This document shows positions 1-6,175 of a stretch of DNA of 11,627 nucleotides, in pieces. Numbering within the stretch: the first letter of the stretch is position 1; every line of letters begins with the position of its first letter. Source of the stretch: a bacterium (GTDB lineage: Bacteria; Patescibacteria; Dojkabacteria; SC72); the NCBI GenBank assembly GCA_029553845.1, contig JAKPKF010000274.1, positions 1 through 11,627 of the forward strand. Reading direction: 5' to 3'. The notes under the pieces were generated by a model. The model did no database searches. It was not told the origin of the DNA and saw nothing but the letters and a program-made list of their open reading frames with translations. Made by a program: the position numbers and the translations under genes.

Positions 1-536
1 TTAATCTCTTCACTTGCTGATTCTACAATGTCCGCCAATTGACTAACTGAAGCCTTGCCAATATTAATATCAATAACATTAGATTGAGCCTCGGTTAATT
101 CTTTTGGTCGTTGTTGCGTTTTAGTACCTGCTATGCGCTCAACCTTGCCTTTTAAATCTCTAGCTAAGTCAATAAAGGCATTATATCCGCCAATATGAGC
201 TTGTAACGCTTTTAGATTGTCCTTGCTTACTTCAGTTTTAACTACCGCTTGGATAACTGCGTTAAATTCAGCCTTACGAACCTTTACAACTGAATCACTA
301 GCACCTAAGTTTTTAAACTCTACTGCATAAGCGTCTAGAATGATTTTAAGTTGTGCCTCATCATATTGCGCTACACACTTAAGAATTATATCTTTCTTAG
401 TGTTGTTAGCTATTGCATCGGCTTGGTTAAAAGCTTTAGCTAAACTAGCGCCTACAGCAGTGAGCATACCTAAGCGTATGGCTTCGTCCTTATTGAGTGT
501 AACTTCGGCTTGTTTTGGTTGTGTTTCTTTTGTCAT
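1..536 (-). CDS. Leftward phage protein of unknown function, C-terminus cut off by window edge
   Basis: This frame is open on the minus strand from an ATG at 536-534 to the left edge: 178 codons without a stop, so the C-terminus is missing. A strong ribosome-binding site (AGGAGA, within 541-550) lies just upstream of the ATG and fixes the start. The product begins MTKETQPKQAEVTLNKDEA and is rich in Ala, Lys, Glu and Val. It looks almost entirely helical, with no signal peptide, membrane segment or zinc-binding Cys cluster. I recognise no domain. It is the only leftward gene seen and points away from the late operon, so it is probably the first gene of the opposite (early or middle) arm. The rightward frame at 340-549 is its shadow. 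That it is a gene is well supported by frame length and ribosome-binding site; its function is unknown. Confidence 0.85.
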   Translation of the reverse strand, partial: MTKETQPKQAEVTLNKDEAIRLGMLTAVGASLAKAFNQADAIANNTKKDIILKCVAQYDEAQLKIILDAYAVEFKNLGASDSVVKVRKAEFNAVIQAVVKTEVSKDNLKALQAHIGGYNAFIDLARDLKGKVERIAGTKTQQRPKELTEAQSNVIDINIGKASVSQLADIVESASEEI

Positions 537-694
537 GATGTTCTCCTAAATTATTAAATTACATAAGATAGGTAAAAACCCATAACACTACAAACTTATT
601 CAAACTATTAAAGAGCGCACTAGCAAGCTAGAGCTATGACACCAAGCCAATAGCGAGGTGAAAACTACAATGGAATATAAGCATGGACTATGCC

Positions 695-725
695 AATATA
701 AAATAGTTCCCTAAAATGGCGTCAA
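695..725 (-). promoter_or_regulatory. Candidate leftward promoter for the gene at 1-536
   Basis: Read on the minus strand, TTGACG (725-720) is followed after 19 bases by TATATT (700-695). Both boxes match the sigma70 consensus at 5 of 6 positions, but the spacer is longer than the preferred 17. The start point would be near 688, leaving a leader of about 150 bases before the ATG at 536. The CGTCAATA on the plus strand here is an inverted copy of the TATTGACG in the direct repeat at 782-821, so the site may also bind a regulator. Moderate to low confidence because of the spacing. Confidence 0.35.
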
Positions 726-761
726 TACTGGGTTACAAGGTAGTAACTAGCATGGCATAGA

Positions 762-780
762 TTGTGCTTGCGTAGCACAA
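762..780. repeat. Perfect 7-bp inverted repeat (stem-loop)
   Basis: TTGTGCT at 762-768 pairs perfectly with AGCACAA at 774-780 around the 5-base loop TGCGT. No T-run follows on either strand, so it is not a standard terminator. It sits immediately left of the 20-bp direct repeats and may be part of the same regulatory cluster. Confidence 0.5.
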
Positions 781-781
781 C

Positions 782-821
782 ATGACGAAATATTGACGAT
801 AATGACGAAATATTGACATAA
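782..821 (+). repeat. Two tandem 20-bp repeats (iteron-like or operator-like)
   Basis: The 16-base unit ATGACGAAATATTGAC occurs at 782-797 and again at 802-817, with an exact 20-base period; the 4-base remainders are GATA and ATAA. Two helical turns of spacing place both copies on the same DNA face, as expected for protein-binding sites. They overlap the candidate rightward promoter at 793-822, and an inverted partial copy lies at 720-727. This suggests a repressor or activator site or a small origin iteron set. The binding protein is unknown. Confidence 0.6.
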
Positions 822-822
822 T
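793..822 (+). promoter_or_regulatory. Candidate rightward promoter inside the direct repeats
   Basis: TTGACG at 793-798 and CATAAT at 817-822 are separated by 18 bases. Each matches consensus at 5 of 6 positions, and TGA just before the -10 box gives the extended -10 motif. The start would be near 829. No gene follows for 800 bases, so if active it would make a non-coding or leader transcript across the intergenic region, possibly ending at the terminator at 1551-1580. The -35 box belongs to repeat copy 1 and the -10 box to the end of copy 2, so a protein bound to the repeats would block it. Confidence 0.4.
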
Positions 823-844
823 AAATTGGCATGATAATTGCCTA

Positions 845-860
845 TATACAGGTCTGTATA
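845..860. promoter_or_regulatory. 16-bp perfect dyad, operator-like
   Basis: TATACAG at 845-851 and CTGTATA at 854-860 form a perfect dyad around GT. Size and symmetry resemble a binding site for a dimeric phage repressor. It is about 16-31 bases downstream of the predicted start of the promoter at 793-822. It is not a LexA box: that consensus is CTGT-N8-ACAG, whereas here the half-sites are in the opposite order and adjacent. Confidence 0.45.
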
Positions 861-882
861 GTATTGGGTAAGTGATTGATTT

Positions 883-911
883 ATTATAGTGGTGATTTAA
901 TACCCTACTAA
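883..911 (-). promoter_or_regulatory. Weak candidate leftward promoter
   Basis: On the minus strand a perfect TATAAT (888-883) follows TTAGTA (911-906) after 17 bases. The -10 box is exact but the -35 box is poor (3 of 6). If active, transcription would start near 876 and run left across the dyad at 845-860 and the direct repeats, towards the gene at 1-536. It would then face the rightward candidate at 793-822. Confidence 0.25.
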
Positions 912-1002
912 AACACTCAACTATTAGGTTAGTTAGTACTCACTAACATAGTTTAATTTTATTTAGACTACGCTTAAAATAAGAAGAACATTGTGGTTTT
1001 TT

Positions 1003-1033
1003 AGAGGGGGTGGGGGGAAAACGTGTGTGTGTG
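1003..1033 (+). repeat. G-run followed by GT dinucleotide repeat
   Basis: On the plus strand G5-T-G6 (1006-1017) is followed by AAAA, CGT and a (GT)5 tract to 1032. This is striking inside a region that is otherwise mostly A and T. The G-runs could contribute to a quadruplex, although four separate runs of three would have to come from just two blocks. The alternating GT tract is prone to Z-DNA. No gene overlaps it. Function unknown. Confidence 0.6.
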
Positions 1034-1201
1034 AAATTCTATGGATGGCAGTAACACCTACTACTACAATTTTTTAAACTTTAGAAATTGGGCATAGACT
1101 TTAGGTAAGGAATACCTCTATTTCTTACATAAAGGCACCTAGAAACGATTATTTATATTTTTTAATATGTAGGTATAGATAAATTGAATTAATCGCTTGT
1201 A

Positions 1202-1219
1202 CGGGGTTATAAGACCCCG
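1202..1219. repeat. GC-rich stem-loop
   Basis: CGGGGT (1202-1207) pairs with ACCCCG (1214-1219); a T-G wobble can close the stem further, leaving a 4-base loop. No T-run follows on either strand, so a conventional intrinsic terminator is unlikely. A weak rightward promoter-like pair (TTGAAT 1184-1189, TATAAG 1208-1213) overlaps its left arm. Confidence 0.45.
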
Positions 1220-1308
1220 CACTGCGCTTACGAATGAAATGAGTACTATAAAAATTATTTTATTTTTATGAAACTTATTTAATTATTAATAGTCTAATAT
1301 TTATATTT

Positions 1309-1390
1309 AATATATATATATATAATATATAATAAACATAAAAGCTATTAAAAGCTTTTATGTTTTATAATATATATAATATATAATTAA
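1309..1390. repeat. Long AT-only imperfect palindrome with a perfect 13-bp core
   Basis: The core is AAACATAAAAGCT at 1334-1346 and AGCTTTTATGTTT at 1353-1365, perfectly complementary around the 6-base loop ATTAAA. Outside the core, alternating TA tracts on both sides (including (TA)7 at 1311-1324 and repeated TATAATATA at 1366-1387) continue the symmetry with small offsets. A tandem ATTA/TTAA tract follows to about 1402. The element could extrude a cruciform, unwind easily as an origin, or act as a two-way transcription terminator. The sequence does not decide between these. Confidence 0.6.
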
Positions 1391-1415
1391 TTAATTAATT
1401 TTAACACAAAAAGAT

Positions 1416-1574
1416 GTTTCTGTCAACTCTTTTCTTGAGTCTCCAGAAACTTATAGGTTCGTTCACTCTCCAAGGAGTGAAGCGACCAACATATGGCGTC
1501 TCATTCGAACAACGTGAGACGACGCTTTCGCGTCTTGATAAAGACGCATAGGGACCCTTTAGATTATGGGTCCC
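1416..1574 (+). ncRNA. Chain of five stem-loops upstream of terS: candidate structured RNA or packaging-site structure
   Basis: Five stem-loops follow one another with almost no gap. (1) GTTTCTG 1416-1422 with CAGAAAC 1444-1450, plus inner ACTC/GAGT. (2) TTCACTC 1462-1468 with GAGTGAA 1475-1481, extended by CG/CG past a bulged G. (3) CGTCTCA 1497-1503 with TGAGACG 1515-1521. (4) GCGTC 1530-1534, which can pair either with GACGC 1521-1525 or, as GCGTCTT/AAGACGC, with 1541-1547. (5) GGGACCC 1551-1557 with GGGTCCC 1568-1574. The segment is far more GC-rich than its left flank. A rightward transcript ending at stem 5 would be a compact folded RNA of about 170-190 bases. No clear promoter with both boxes lies just upstream, so it may instead act as DNA, for example as a terminase recognition site. 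Confidence 0.4.
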
Positions 1575-1584
1575 ATTATTTTAC
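1551..1584 (+). terminator. Probable intrinsic terminator just before the late promoter
   Basis: A perfect 7-bp GC-rich stem (GGGACCC/GGGTCCC, 10-base loop) is followed by ATTATTTTACTT. The T-run is interrupted, so efficiency is uncertain. It would stop rightward transcription from the intergenic region and insulate the late promoter, which begins one base downstream of this stretch. Confidence 0.5.
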
Positions 1585-1613
1585 TTGACTTCTTTTTAAA
1601 TGTATGATATAAT
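1585..1613 (+). promoter_or_regulatory. Late promoter for the terminase and head operon
   Basis: TTGACT at 1585-1590 (5 of 6) and a perfect TATAAT at 1608-1613 are separated by exactly 17 bases, and TGA directly before the -10 box makes it an extended -10 promoter. The start would be near 1620, giving a short leader of about 29 bases before the terS ATG at 1649. The segment after the -10 box (four bases, then TTATAAGA) resembles the start region of the second promoter at 6286-6314. Confidence 0.85.
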
Positions 1614-1648
1614 GTTGTTATAAGAGTTATTTTCTATCTAGAGGATTT

Positions 1649-2269
1649 ATGGCTATTGGTAAGACTAAAGACATTGGATTACACCGTGAGACAGGGTTGT
1701 TCTACAATGGTGAAGAGATAATCATTGGTAAACGTAGAGGGAGACCCCCTCGTCGTATCTACAATCCAGAAAATGGTTGGTGGAGTCAAGAGAAGAAAGT
1801 GGAAGCTTGCACTCTGTATGCTGCCTTAGGGAGTGTTGCAGATGTTAGTAGACTTACAGAAGTTCCAGAGAATGTCATCAGAGGATGGAAGACAGAACAA
1901 TGGTGGATTGATGTTAGTCAACAAGTCATCAAAGAAGATGATGATGAACTCTCTACAAGATTCACTAATGTTGTTAAACTTGCTTTAAAACAACTTGAAG
2001 ATAAATTACAAAATGGTAATACAGTCTTAAACATGAAAACTGGTGAGAAGATTCAAGTTCCTCTAACAGCAGCAGACTTAACCAAAGTAGCTTCTGCTAT
2101 GACGGATAAACGACAAATTATACAAGGTAAACCCACTAGCAGAACAGAGACTGTTTCATCTGATGACCGTCTCAAGAAACTAGCCGCACAGTTTGAGAAA
2201 TTTACTAAAGCAAAAGAAGTACAACAAACACCTATAGAAGGGGAGTTAGGTGATGAAGTGGAGGAATGA
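1649..2269 (+). CDS. terS: Terminase small subunit (DNA recognition)
   Basis: A 206-residue protein whose place directly before the large terminase and after the late promoter fits a small terminase, which binds the packaging site and loads the motor. Residues 28-37 (KRRGRPPRRI) form an AT-hook-like basic patch, suited to the AT-rich upstream DNA. Residues about 48-82 (KKVEACTLYAALGSVADVSR onward to the WW pair) look like a helix-turn-helix of the terminase/transposase type. The middle is helical and suits oligomerisation. The acidic C-terminus (EGELGDEVEE) may contact the large subunit. The start is supported by AGAGGA a few bases upstream. The last 17 bases overlap the small frame at 2253. 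The role is inferred from architecture and position rather than a diagnostic motif. Confidence 0.75.
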   Translation: MAIGKTKDIGLHRETGLFYNGEEIIIGKRRGRPPRRIYNPENGWWSQEKKVEACTLYAALGSVADVSRLTEVPENVIRGWKTEQWWIDVSQQVIKEDDDELSTRFTNVVKLALKQLEDKLQNGNTVLNMKTGEKIQVPLTAADLTKVASAMTDKRQIIQGKPTSRTETVSSDDRLKKLAAQFEKFTKAKEVQQTPIEGELGDEVEE

Positions 2270-2423
2270 TTTAGACGATGGGTTTTCATACATTCCTCGT
2301 AAAGAAGTAAGACATGATAAAAATAGAGAGGAAAAGTTATGGGACGTGCAAAAGACGAGAGCAAAGGCGGTAAGTGCGCTGAAAAGGGTAAAAAGAAAGG
2401 TAAGTAATGAAATTAACAACTGA
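2253..2423 (+). CDS. Small basic protein bridging terS and terL (56 codons)
   Basis: An ATG frame of 56 residues beginning MKWRNDLDDGFSYIPRKEVR and ending in a Lys/Arg-rich tail. It has a strong ribosome-binding site (AAGGGGAG at 2238-2245, 7 bases before the ATG). It overlaps the end of terS and the start of terL by 17 bases each, which suggests translational coupling. The first half has the mixed aromatic and charged composition of a real protein. The second half is read in a different frame from the 22-codon frame at 2339-2407, so one of the two could be a shadow there. No known family recognised; a small DNA-binding or terminase accessory role is conceivable. Confidence 0.5.
   Translation: MKWRNDLDDGFSYIPRKEVRHDKNREEKLWDVQKTRAKAVSALKRVKRKVSNEINN
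2339..2407 (+). CDS. Very small Lys/Gly-rich peptide (22 codons) ahead of terL
   Basis: The frame MGRAKDESKGGKCAEKGKKK plus GK has a good ribosome-binding site (GAGAGG at 2326-2331, 8 bases upstream). It ends in TAA, whose last base is the first base of the terL ATG (TAATG), a typical coupling arrangement. The peptide is highly basic with a single Cys. It lies wholly inside the 56-codon frame at 2253-2423 in another frame. Its role could be to couple terL translation or to encode a small nucleic-acid-binding peptide. Either or both frames could be used. Confidence 0.45.
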   Translation: MGRAKDESKGGKCAEKGKKKGK

Positions 2424-3906
2424 GGTCTTACAGGGCTTTACAACCTCAGTTTTAGCACATAGATTTGATAGCAGGGTAGAGACTCCAGCCTGTCATTTAG
2501 AGTGGTGGGATTTGTGTACTTCTGATAACCAATATGTGGCTATAGCTGCCCCACGAGGACATGCTAAGAGTACGGCAATTACCCTTTGCTATGCTCTTGC
2601 CACAATCGTATTTAGACAAAGACAGTTTGTTTTAATGGTATCAGATACCTATGAACAAGCTGTTTTATTCTTACAAGAGTTAAAGCGTGAGCTTCAAGAC
2701 AATGAAGATATGCAAGGACTCTTTGGCATTAAGGGTTTCCCTAAAGAAACAGAGGGAGACTTTGTAGTAGAGTTTGAAGATGGTTATCAAGCTCGTATTA
2801 TGGCTAAGGGAAGTGGTCAAAAGGTTCGAGGTTTACGTTGGCAAGGGAAGCGTCCTGATTTAATCATCGGAGACGACTTGGAAAACGATGAAATCGTTAT
2901 GAACCAAGAAAGACGTGAGAAATTCCGTAACTGGATGTTTGGTGCTCTTATACCTTGTAAGAGTCCTTCTGGTATTATCCGTATTGTTGGTACTATTCTG
3001 CACATGGATAGCTTCCTAGAACGTATTATGCCTAAAGATTGGGCTAAAGAAACCATCGTAGAGCCTCTAAAAGACTCATCTCCTAAGAAAATTGCAGGTG
3101 TTTGGAAATCAATTAGATATAGAGCTCATGATGAGGACTTCTCTCACATACTGTGGGAACAAAGATTTCCTAAAAAGACTCTTTTAGAAACTCGTTCTAT
3201 GTTCGTAGAACAGGGAAATCCTGAGGGTTACTACCAAGAGTATTTAAATAAACCTTTAGACCCCTCAACAGCCCTATTTAAGATGGCAGACTTCCTACCA
3301 ATGGATGAGCAGGATAGGAAAAAAGCTAAAAACTACTACATCGGTATGGACTTAGCTGTATCTACCAAAGAACGACGAGATTATTCTGTCTTTGTAGTGG
3401 GTGGAGTAGATGAATTTGGTATTTTACACATCGTAAATGTGATAAGAGACCGTCTTGATTCTAAAGATGTGGTAGATATGTTATTTAGTCTACAGAATCG
3501 TTATAAACCTGTTGCTTTTTTCTTAGAAACAGGCATTATCGAAAAGAGTTTAGGCCCTTTTATCAAGAGTGAAATGGCTGGACGTAATAGTTACCCTAAT
3601 ATTGAGACATTTCCAACAACTAAAGATAAAATCGCACGTGCTAGGTCTATCAATGCCCGTATGCGTTCTGAAGGTGTTAAGTTTGACAAGAGTAAAGAGT
3701 GGTATCATGAGTTTGAACACGAAGTCTTGACCTTTCCTAGGGATAGACACGATGACCAAGTGGATGCTTTAGCTTGGTTAGGTATGGGGTTAGATAAATT
3801 AGTAGAGGCCCCAACAGAAGAGGCAATAGACCTTGAAGAGTGGGAAGACGAGTTTGCTGAATCTATAGATTGGGATGAAGGAAGGAATTTAACTTGTGGC
3901 TATTAG
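2407..3906 (+). CDS. terL: Terminase large subunit (packaging ATPase and nuclease)
   Basis: A 499-residue protein with both expected domains. The N-terminal ATPase has a Walker A motif PRGHAKST at residues 49-56, a Walker B DLIIGDDLE at 151-159, and the GT coupling motif at 195-196 (IVGTILHMDS). The C-terminal RNase H-like nuclease shows its acidic metal ligands: D315 in YIGMDLAV, E374 in FFLET, and D449/D450/D453 in HDDQVDALAW. The protein is full length for the family and drives DNA translocation into the prohead and cuts the concatemer. The AAAGG upstream of the ATG is a moderate ribosome-binding site, and the start overlaps the stop of the preceding 22-codon frame by one base. Its 3' end overlaps the next small gene. 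Confidence 0.96.
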   Translation: MKLTTEVLQGFTTSVLAHRFDSRVETPACHLEWWDLCTSDNQYVAIAAPRGHAKSTAITLCYALATIVFRQRQFVLMVSDTYEQAVLFLQELKRELQDNEDMQGLFGIKGFPKETEGDFVVEFEDGYQARIMAKGSGQKVRGLRWQGKRPDLIIGDDLENDEIVMNQERREKFRNWMFGALIPCKSPSGIIRIVGTILHMDSFLERIMPKDWAKETIVEPLKDSSPKKIAGVWKSIRYRAHDEDFSHILWEQRFPKKTLLETRSMFVEQGNPEGYYQEYLNKPLDPSTALFKMADFLPMDEQDRKKAKNYYIGMDLAVSTKERRDYSVFVVGGVDEFGILHIVNVIRDRLDSKDVVDMLFSLQNRYKPVAFFLETGIIEKSLGPFIKSEMAGRNSYPNIETFPTTKDKIARARSINARMRSEGVKFDKSKEWYHEFEHEVLTFPRDRHDDQVDALAWLGMGLDKLVEAPTEEAIDLEEWEDEFAESIDWDEGRNLTCGY

Positions 3907-4126
3907 TTTAGTAAAACCGTATTCAGATACTCATAAAGAACAAGTAATAGAACAATTAGAGAGGCTTTTAGAAGAAGCTAAAGAAGGTAAAATTTCTACT
4001 TTAATTTGTGCATATAAGATAGAAAATAGTTATGAATATTGCTGGACTGGTTGTGAAAATCTTATAGAAATTGCTGGATTAATTACTAGAATGGCATTTC
4101 TTAATAATAAACGAATGGAATATTAA
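3896..4126 (+). CDS. Small phage protein of unknown function (GTG start)
   Basis: A 76-residue protein starting at GTG, with an AAGGAAGGA ribosome-binding site about 10 bases upstream inside the end of terL; the overlap with terL is 11 bases. Residues about 14-30 form a charged helix (KEQVIEQLERLLEEAKEGK), followed by a probable beta hairpin (ISTLICAYKIENSYEYCWTG) and a final helix. This helix, hairpin, small-turn, helix pattern resembles short phage proteins I have seen between terminase and portal genes. I know of no assigned function. The stop TAA directly abuts the portal ATG, so the two are probably translated together. Confidence 0.75.
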   Translation: MAISLVKPYSDTHKEQVIEQLERLLEEAKEGKISTLICAYKIENSYEYCWTGCENLIEIAGLITRMAFLNNKRMEY

Positions 4127-6175
4127 ATGGCACAAGGTACATTATCTGCAAGTAACATTGTAGACAACTTAGACGAAGACGAACTAAAGACTCTGGGTAA
4201 TGAGGTCATCAAGGGGTTTGAAGAGGACTTAGCTAGTCGCTCTGGATGGATTGAAAAAACAGAAGAGTGGATGAATTTAGCTACTCAGGTAAAGGAAACT
4301 AAATCATTCCCGTGGCCCAATGCAGCCAATGTTAAATATCCTTTACTTACTACAGCAGCTATGCAGTTTGCTGCACGAGCTTATCCAGCATTAGTTCCTA
4401 GCGGAAATAAACTGGTTAGTGGTATTGTTGTAGGGAAAGATTCTACAGGGGAGTTAGGTAATTCTGCTATTCGTATTGGTAAACACATGTCTTACCAACT
4501 TCAATATGAAATGCCTACGTGGGAAGAAGACATGGATAAGATGTGTCTTATTCTCCCAATCTTAGGATGCGCCTTTAAGAAATCCTACTATGACCCAATT
4601 TCAAAGAAAAACAAATCAGACCTAATCTTACCAAAAGATTTGGTCATTAACTATTATGCTAAGACTTTAGAAGATGCTTATCGTAAAAGTCACATTATTG
4701 AACTTGATGATAACAAAGTTTATGAACGGAAAGCTAAAGGGTTGTTTAGGGATATTGACTATGGTATTCCAGTAGATTCTGACTTAACAGAACGCAATAG
4801 AACAGATGGTGATAGAGGCTTAATAAGTGCTACTTTAGACTCTTCTACTCCTCACACTTTCATTGAATGTCACACCTATTATGACCTAGATGATGACGGC
4901 TATGCTGAACCCTACATTGTCACAGTTCATTATGAATCTCGACAAGTAGCTCGTATTGTACCTCGCTTCAATGAAGAAGATGTTGAATACGAAGGTAAGA
5001 AAGTCTTAGCAATTAAACCTAAAGAATACTTTACTAAATTTGGTTTTATACCAAATCCAGATGGTTCTATATATGACCTGGGTTTTGGTTTATTATTAGG
5101 TGGTATTAATGATACTGTTAACACTCTTACTAATCAGTTGCTTGACAGTGGAACTCTTAATAATCTACAAGCTGGTTTCCTTGGTAGAGGAATTAGAATT
5201 CGTGCAGGGAACACTCGTTTTACTCCAGGAGAATGGAAACCTGTGGACTTCACAGGAGACGATATCAAACGTCACATATTCCCAATGCCCACAAAAGAAC
5301 CATCAAACGTTCTCTTCCAACTATTGCAAACTCTTGTTACCAGTGGGAAAGAACTCGCTTCAGTCGCAGAGATATTCACTGGTAAGATGCCAGGGCAAAA
5401 CACTCCTGCCACCACAACAATGGCCTCCATTGAACAAGGACTAAAAGTATTTACAGCTATCTATAAACGTATTTATCGTTCTTTAGGTAAAGAATATCAA
5501 AAACTATATGACCTAAACTTAGAGAACATAGACCAAGATATTTATTTTACTATAAATGAAATGGATAAACAAACTGGGGCAGAGGTCTATAAACAAGACT
5601 ATAATAAACAAGTTTCGGTCAAGCCTGGAGCAGACCCTAATGTAGCCTCGGAAAGTCAGAAACTAGCAAAGGCTCAAGGACTCTTAGAACTACTTCAATT
5701 GGGAACAATCAATCCACAAGTGGTTACTAAACGTGTCTTAGAAGCACAAGACCAGTATGGTGTAGAAGAGTTAATGCAAATGCCTCAACCACAAGGACCA
5801 TCTCCAGAACAGCAACAAGCTCAGATGGAAATGCAAAAAATGCAACAAGAGGCACAGCAAAAAGACCAAGAACATCAAATGAAGCTTAAAGAAATGCAAA
5901 TGGCTGCTATGATTAAAGAGCATGAGGCTCAACTTAAACAACAAGCTGCCATGATGCAGAACAAACTAGATGCCCAAGGAAAGGCTATGGAACTTCGTCT
6001 TAAAGAAGTTGAAGCTAATATGAAAATTCAGCATAACCAAAGAATGCATCAAATTGAGTTAGCAAAAACTATTAATAAAGCTCATGCTGATAAAGTCGCT
6101 TCTGATGTTAAAGTTGCTAATATGTCACATGAGCATGAACAGAAAATGAAACAAAGTCAAGCAGAGCATAAATAA
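4127..6175 (+). CDS. Portal protein with long Met/Gln-rich coiled-coil tail
   Basis: A 682-residue protein in the canonical position after terL. The first 500 or so residues have portal features: an N-terminal helical segment, then PWPNAANVKYPLLTTAAMQF and related motifs, a GFGLLLGGINDTVNTLTNQL helix (the type of helix lining the channel), and a STATUS-like clip region. The last 140 residues or so (from MPQPQGPSPEQQQ) are a low-complexity, Met/Gln/Lys-rich coiled coil, as in portals carrying a C-terminal barrel or helical extension. The dodecamer would form the DNA channel and dock the terminase. The ATG follows the previous stop without a gap; its ribosome-binding site is weak, consistent with coupling. 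The size is similar to the P22-type portals (about 700 residues). An open frame in the +1 phase begins before its stop (listed separately). Confidence 0.88.
   Translation: MAQGTLSASNIVDNLDEDELKTLGNEVIKGFEEDLASRSGWIEKTEEWMNLATQVKETKSFPWPNAANVKYPLLTTAAMQFAARAYPALVPSGNKLVSGIVVGKDSTGELGNSAIRIGKHMSYQLQYEMPTWEEDMDKMCLILPILGCAFKKSYYDPISKKNKSDLILPKDLVINYYAKTLEDAYRKSHIIELDDNKVYERKAKGLFRDIDYGIPVDSDLTERNRTDGDRGLISATLDSSTPHTFIECHTYYDLDDDGYAEPYIVTVHYESRQVARIVPRFNEEDVEYEGKKVLAIKPKEYFTKFGFIPNPDGSIYDLGFGLLLGGINDTVNTLTNQLLDSGTLNNLQAGFLGRGIRIRAGNTRFTPGEWKPVDFTGDDIKRHIFPMPTKEPSNVLFQLLQTLVTSGKELASVAEIFTGKMPGQNTPATTTMASIEQGLKVFTAIYKRIYRSLGKEYQKLYDLNLENIDQDIYFTINEMDKQTGAEVYKQDYNKQVSVKPGADPNVASESQKLAKAQGLLELLQLGTINPQVVTKRVLEAQDQYGVEELMQMPQPQGPSPEQQQAQMEMQKMQQEAQQKDQEHQMKLKEMQMAAMIKEHEAQLKQQAAMMQNKLDAQGKAMELRLKEVEANMKIQHNQRMHQIELAKTINKAHADKVASDVKVANMSHEHEQKMKQSQAEHK

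Larger units (their letters stand above)
537..1648. other. Intergenic control region between the leftward and rightward arms
   Basis: About 1.1 kb without a believable coding frame. The ATG-initiated frames I checked by eye (for example at 831, 1041 and 1240) run only 10-18 codons and lack good ribosome-binding sites. The block contains, left to right, candidate promoters and operator-like repeats, a G-rich/GT block, a short GC-rich hairpin, a long AT palindrome, a chain of stem-loops, a terminator and the late promoter; each is listed separately. Base composition changes abruptly, from extremely AT-rich at about 1230-1415 to GC-richer at 1416-1574. Such a region next to terS is where a packaging site (cos or pac) or replication origin could lie, but I see no sequence that identifies either. 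Confidence 0.7.

Noticed and set aside
340..549. 69-codon rightward frame overlapping the left end
   Set aside because: It is antisense to the leftward gene at 1-536, which has a clear ribosome-binding site and an uninterrupted frame to the edge; the rightward frame has neither support nor a gene-like composition.
620..631. CTAGCAAGCTAG short palindrome
   Set aside because: Five-bp arms with a two-base centre cannot form a useful RNA hairpin, and no neighbouring copies support a binding site.
845..860. Dyad as a LexA/SOS box
   Set aside because: A LexA box is CTGT-N8-ACAG; here the half-sites are in the reverse order and only two bases apart.
537..1648. tRNA gene or CRISPR array in the large intergenic region
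   Set aside because: No cloverleaf with a TTCRA-type T-loop and acceptor stem was seen, and the repeats are only a two-copy tandem without spacers of CRISPR size.
2053..2364. 103-codon leftward frame across the end of terS
   Set aside because: Antisense to terS and the small frame behind it; no leftward gene order on this side of the late promoter.
5142..5165. TTGACA within the portal gene as a promoter
   Set aside because: The only TATAAT-like sequence is about 12 bases away, too close for a sigma70 promoter.
5100..5444. 114-codon frame inside the portal gene
   Set aside because: Out-of-phase shadow of the portal gene; composition rich in Leu and Gln from shifted codons, no ribosome-binding site evidence.
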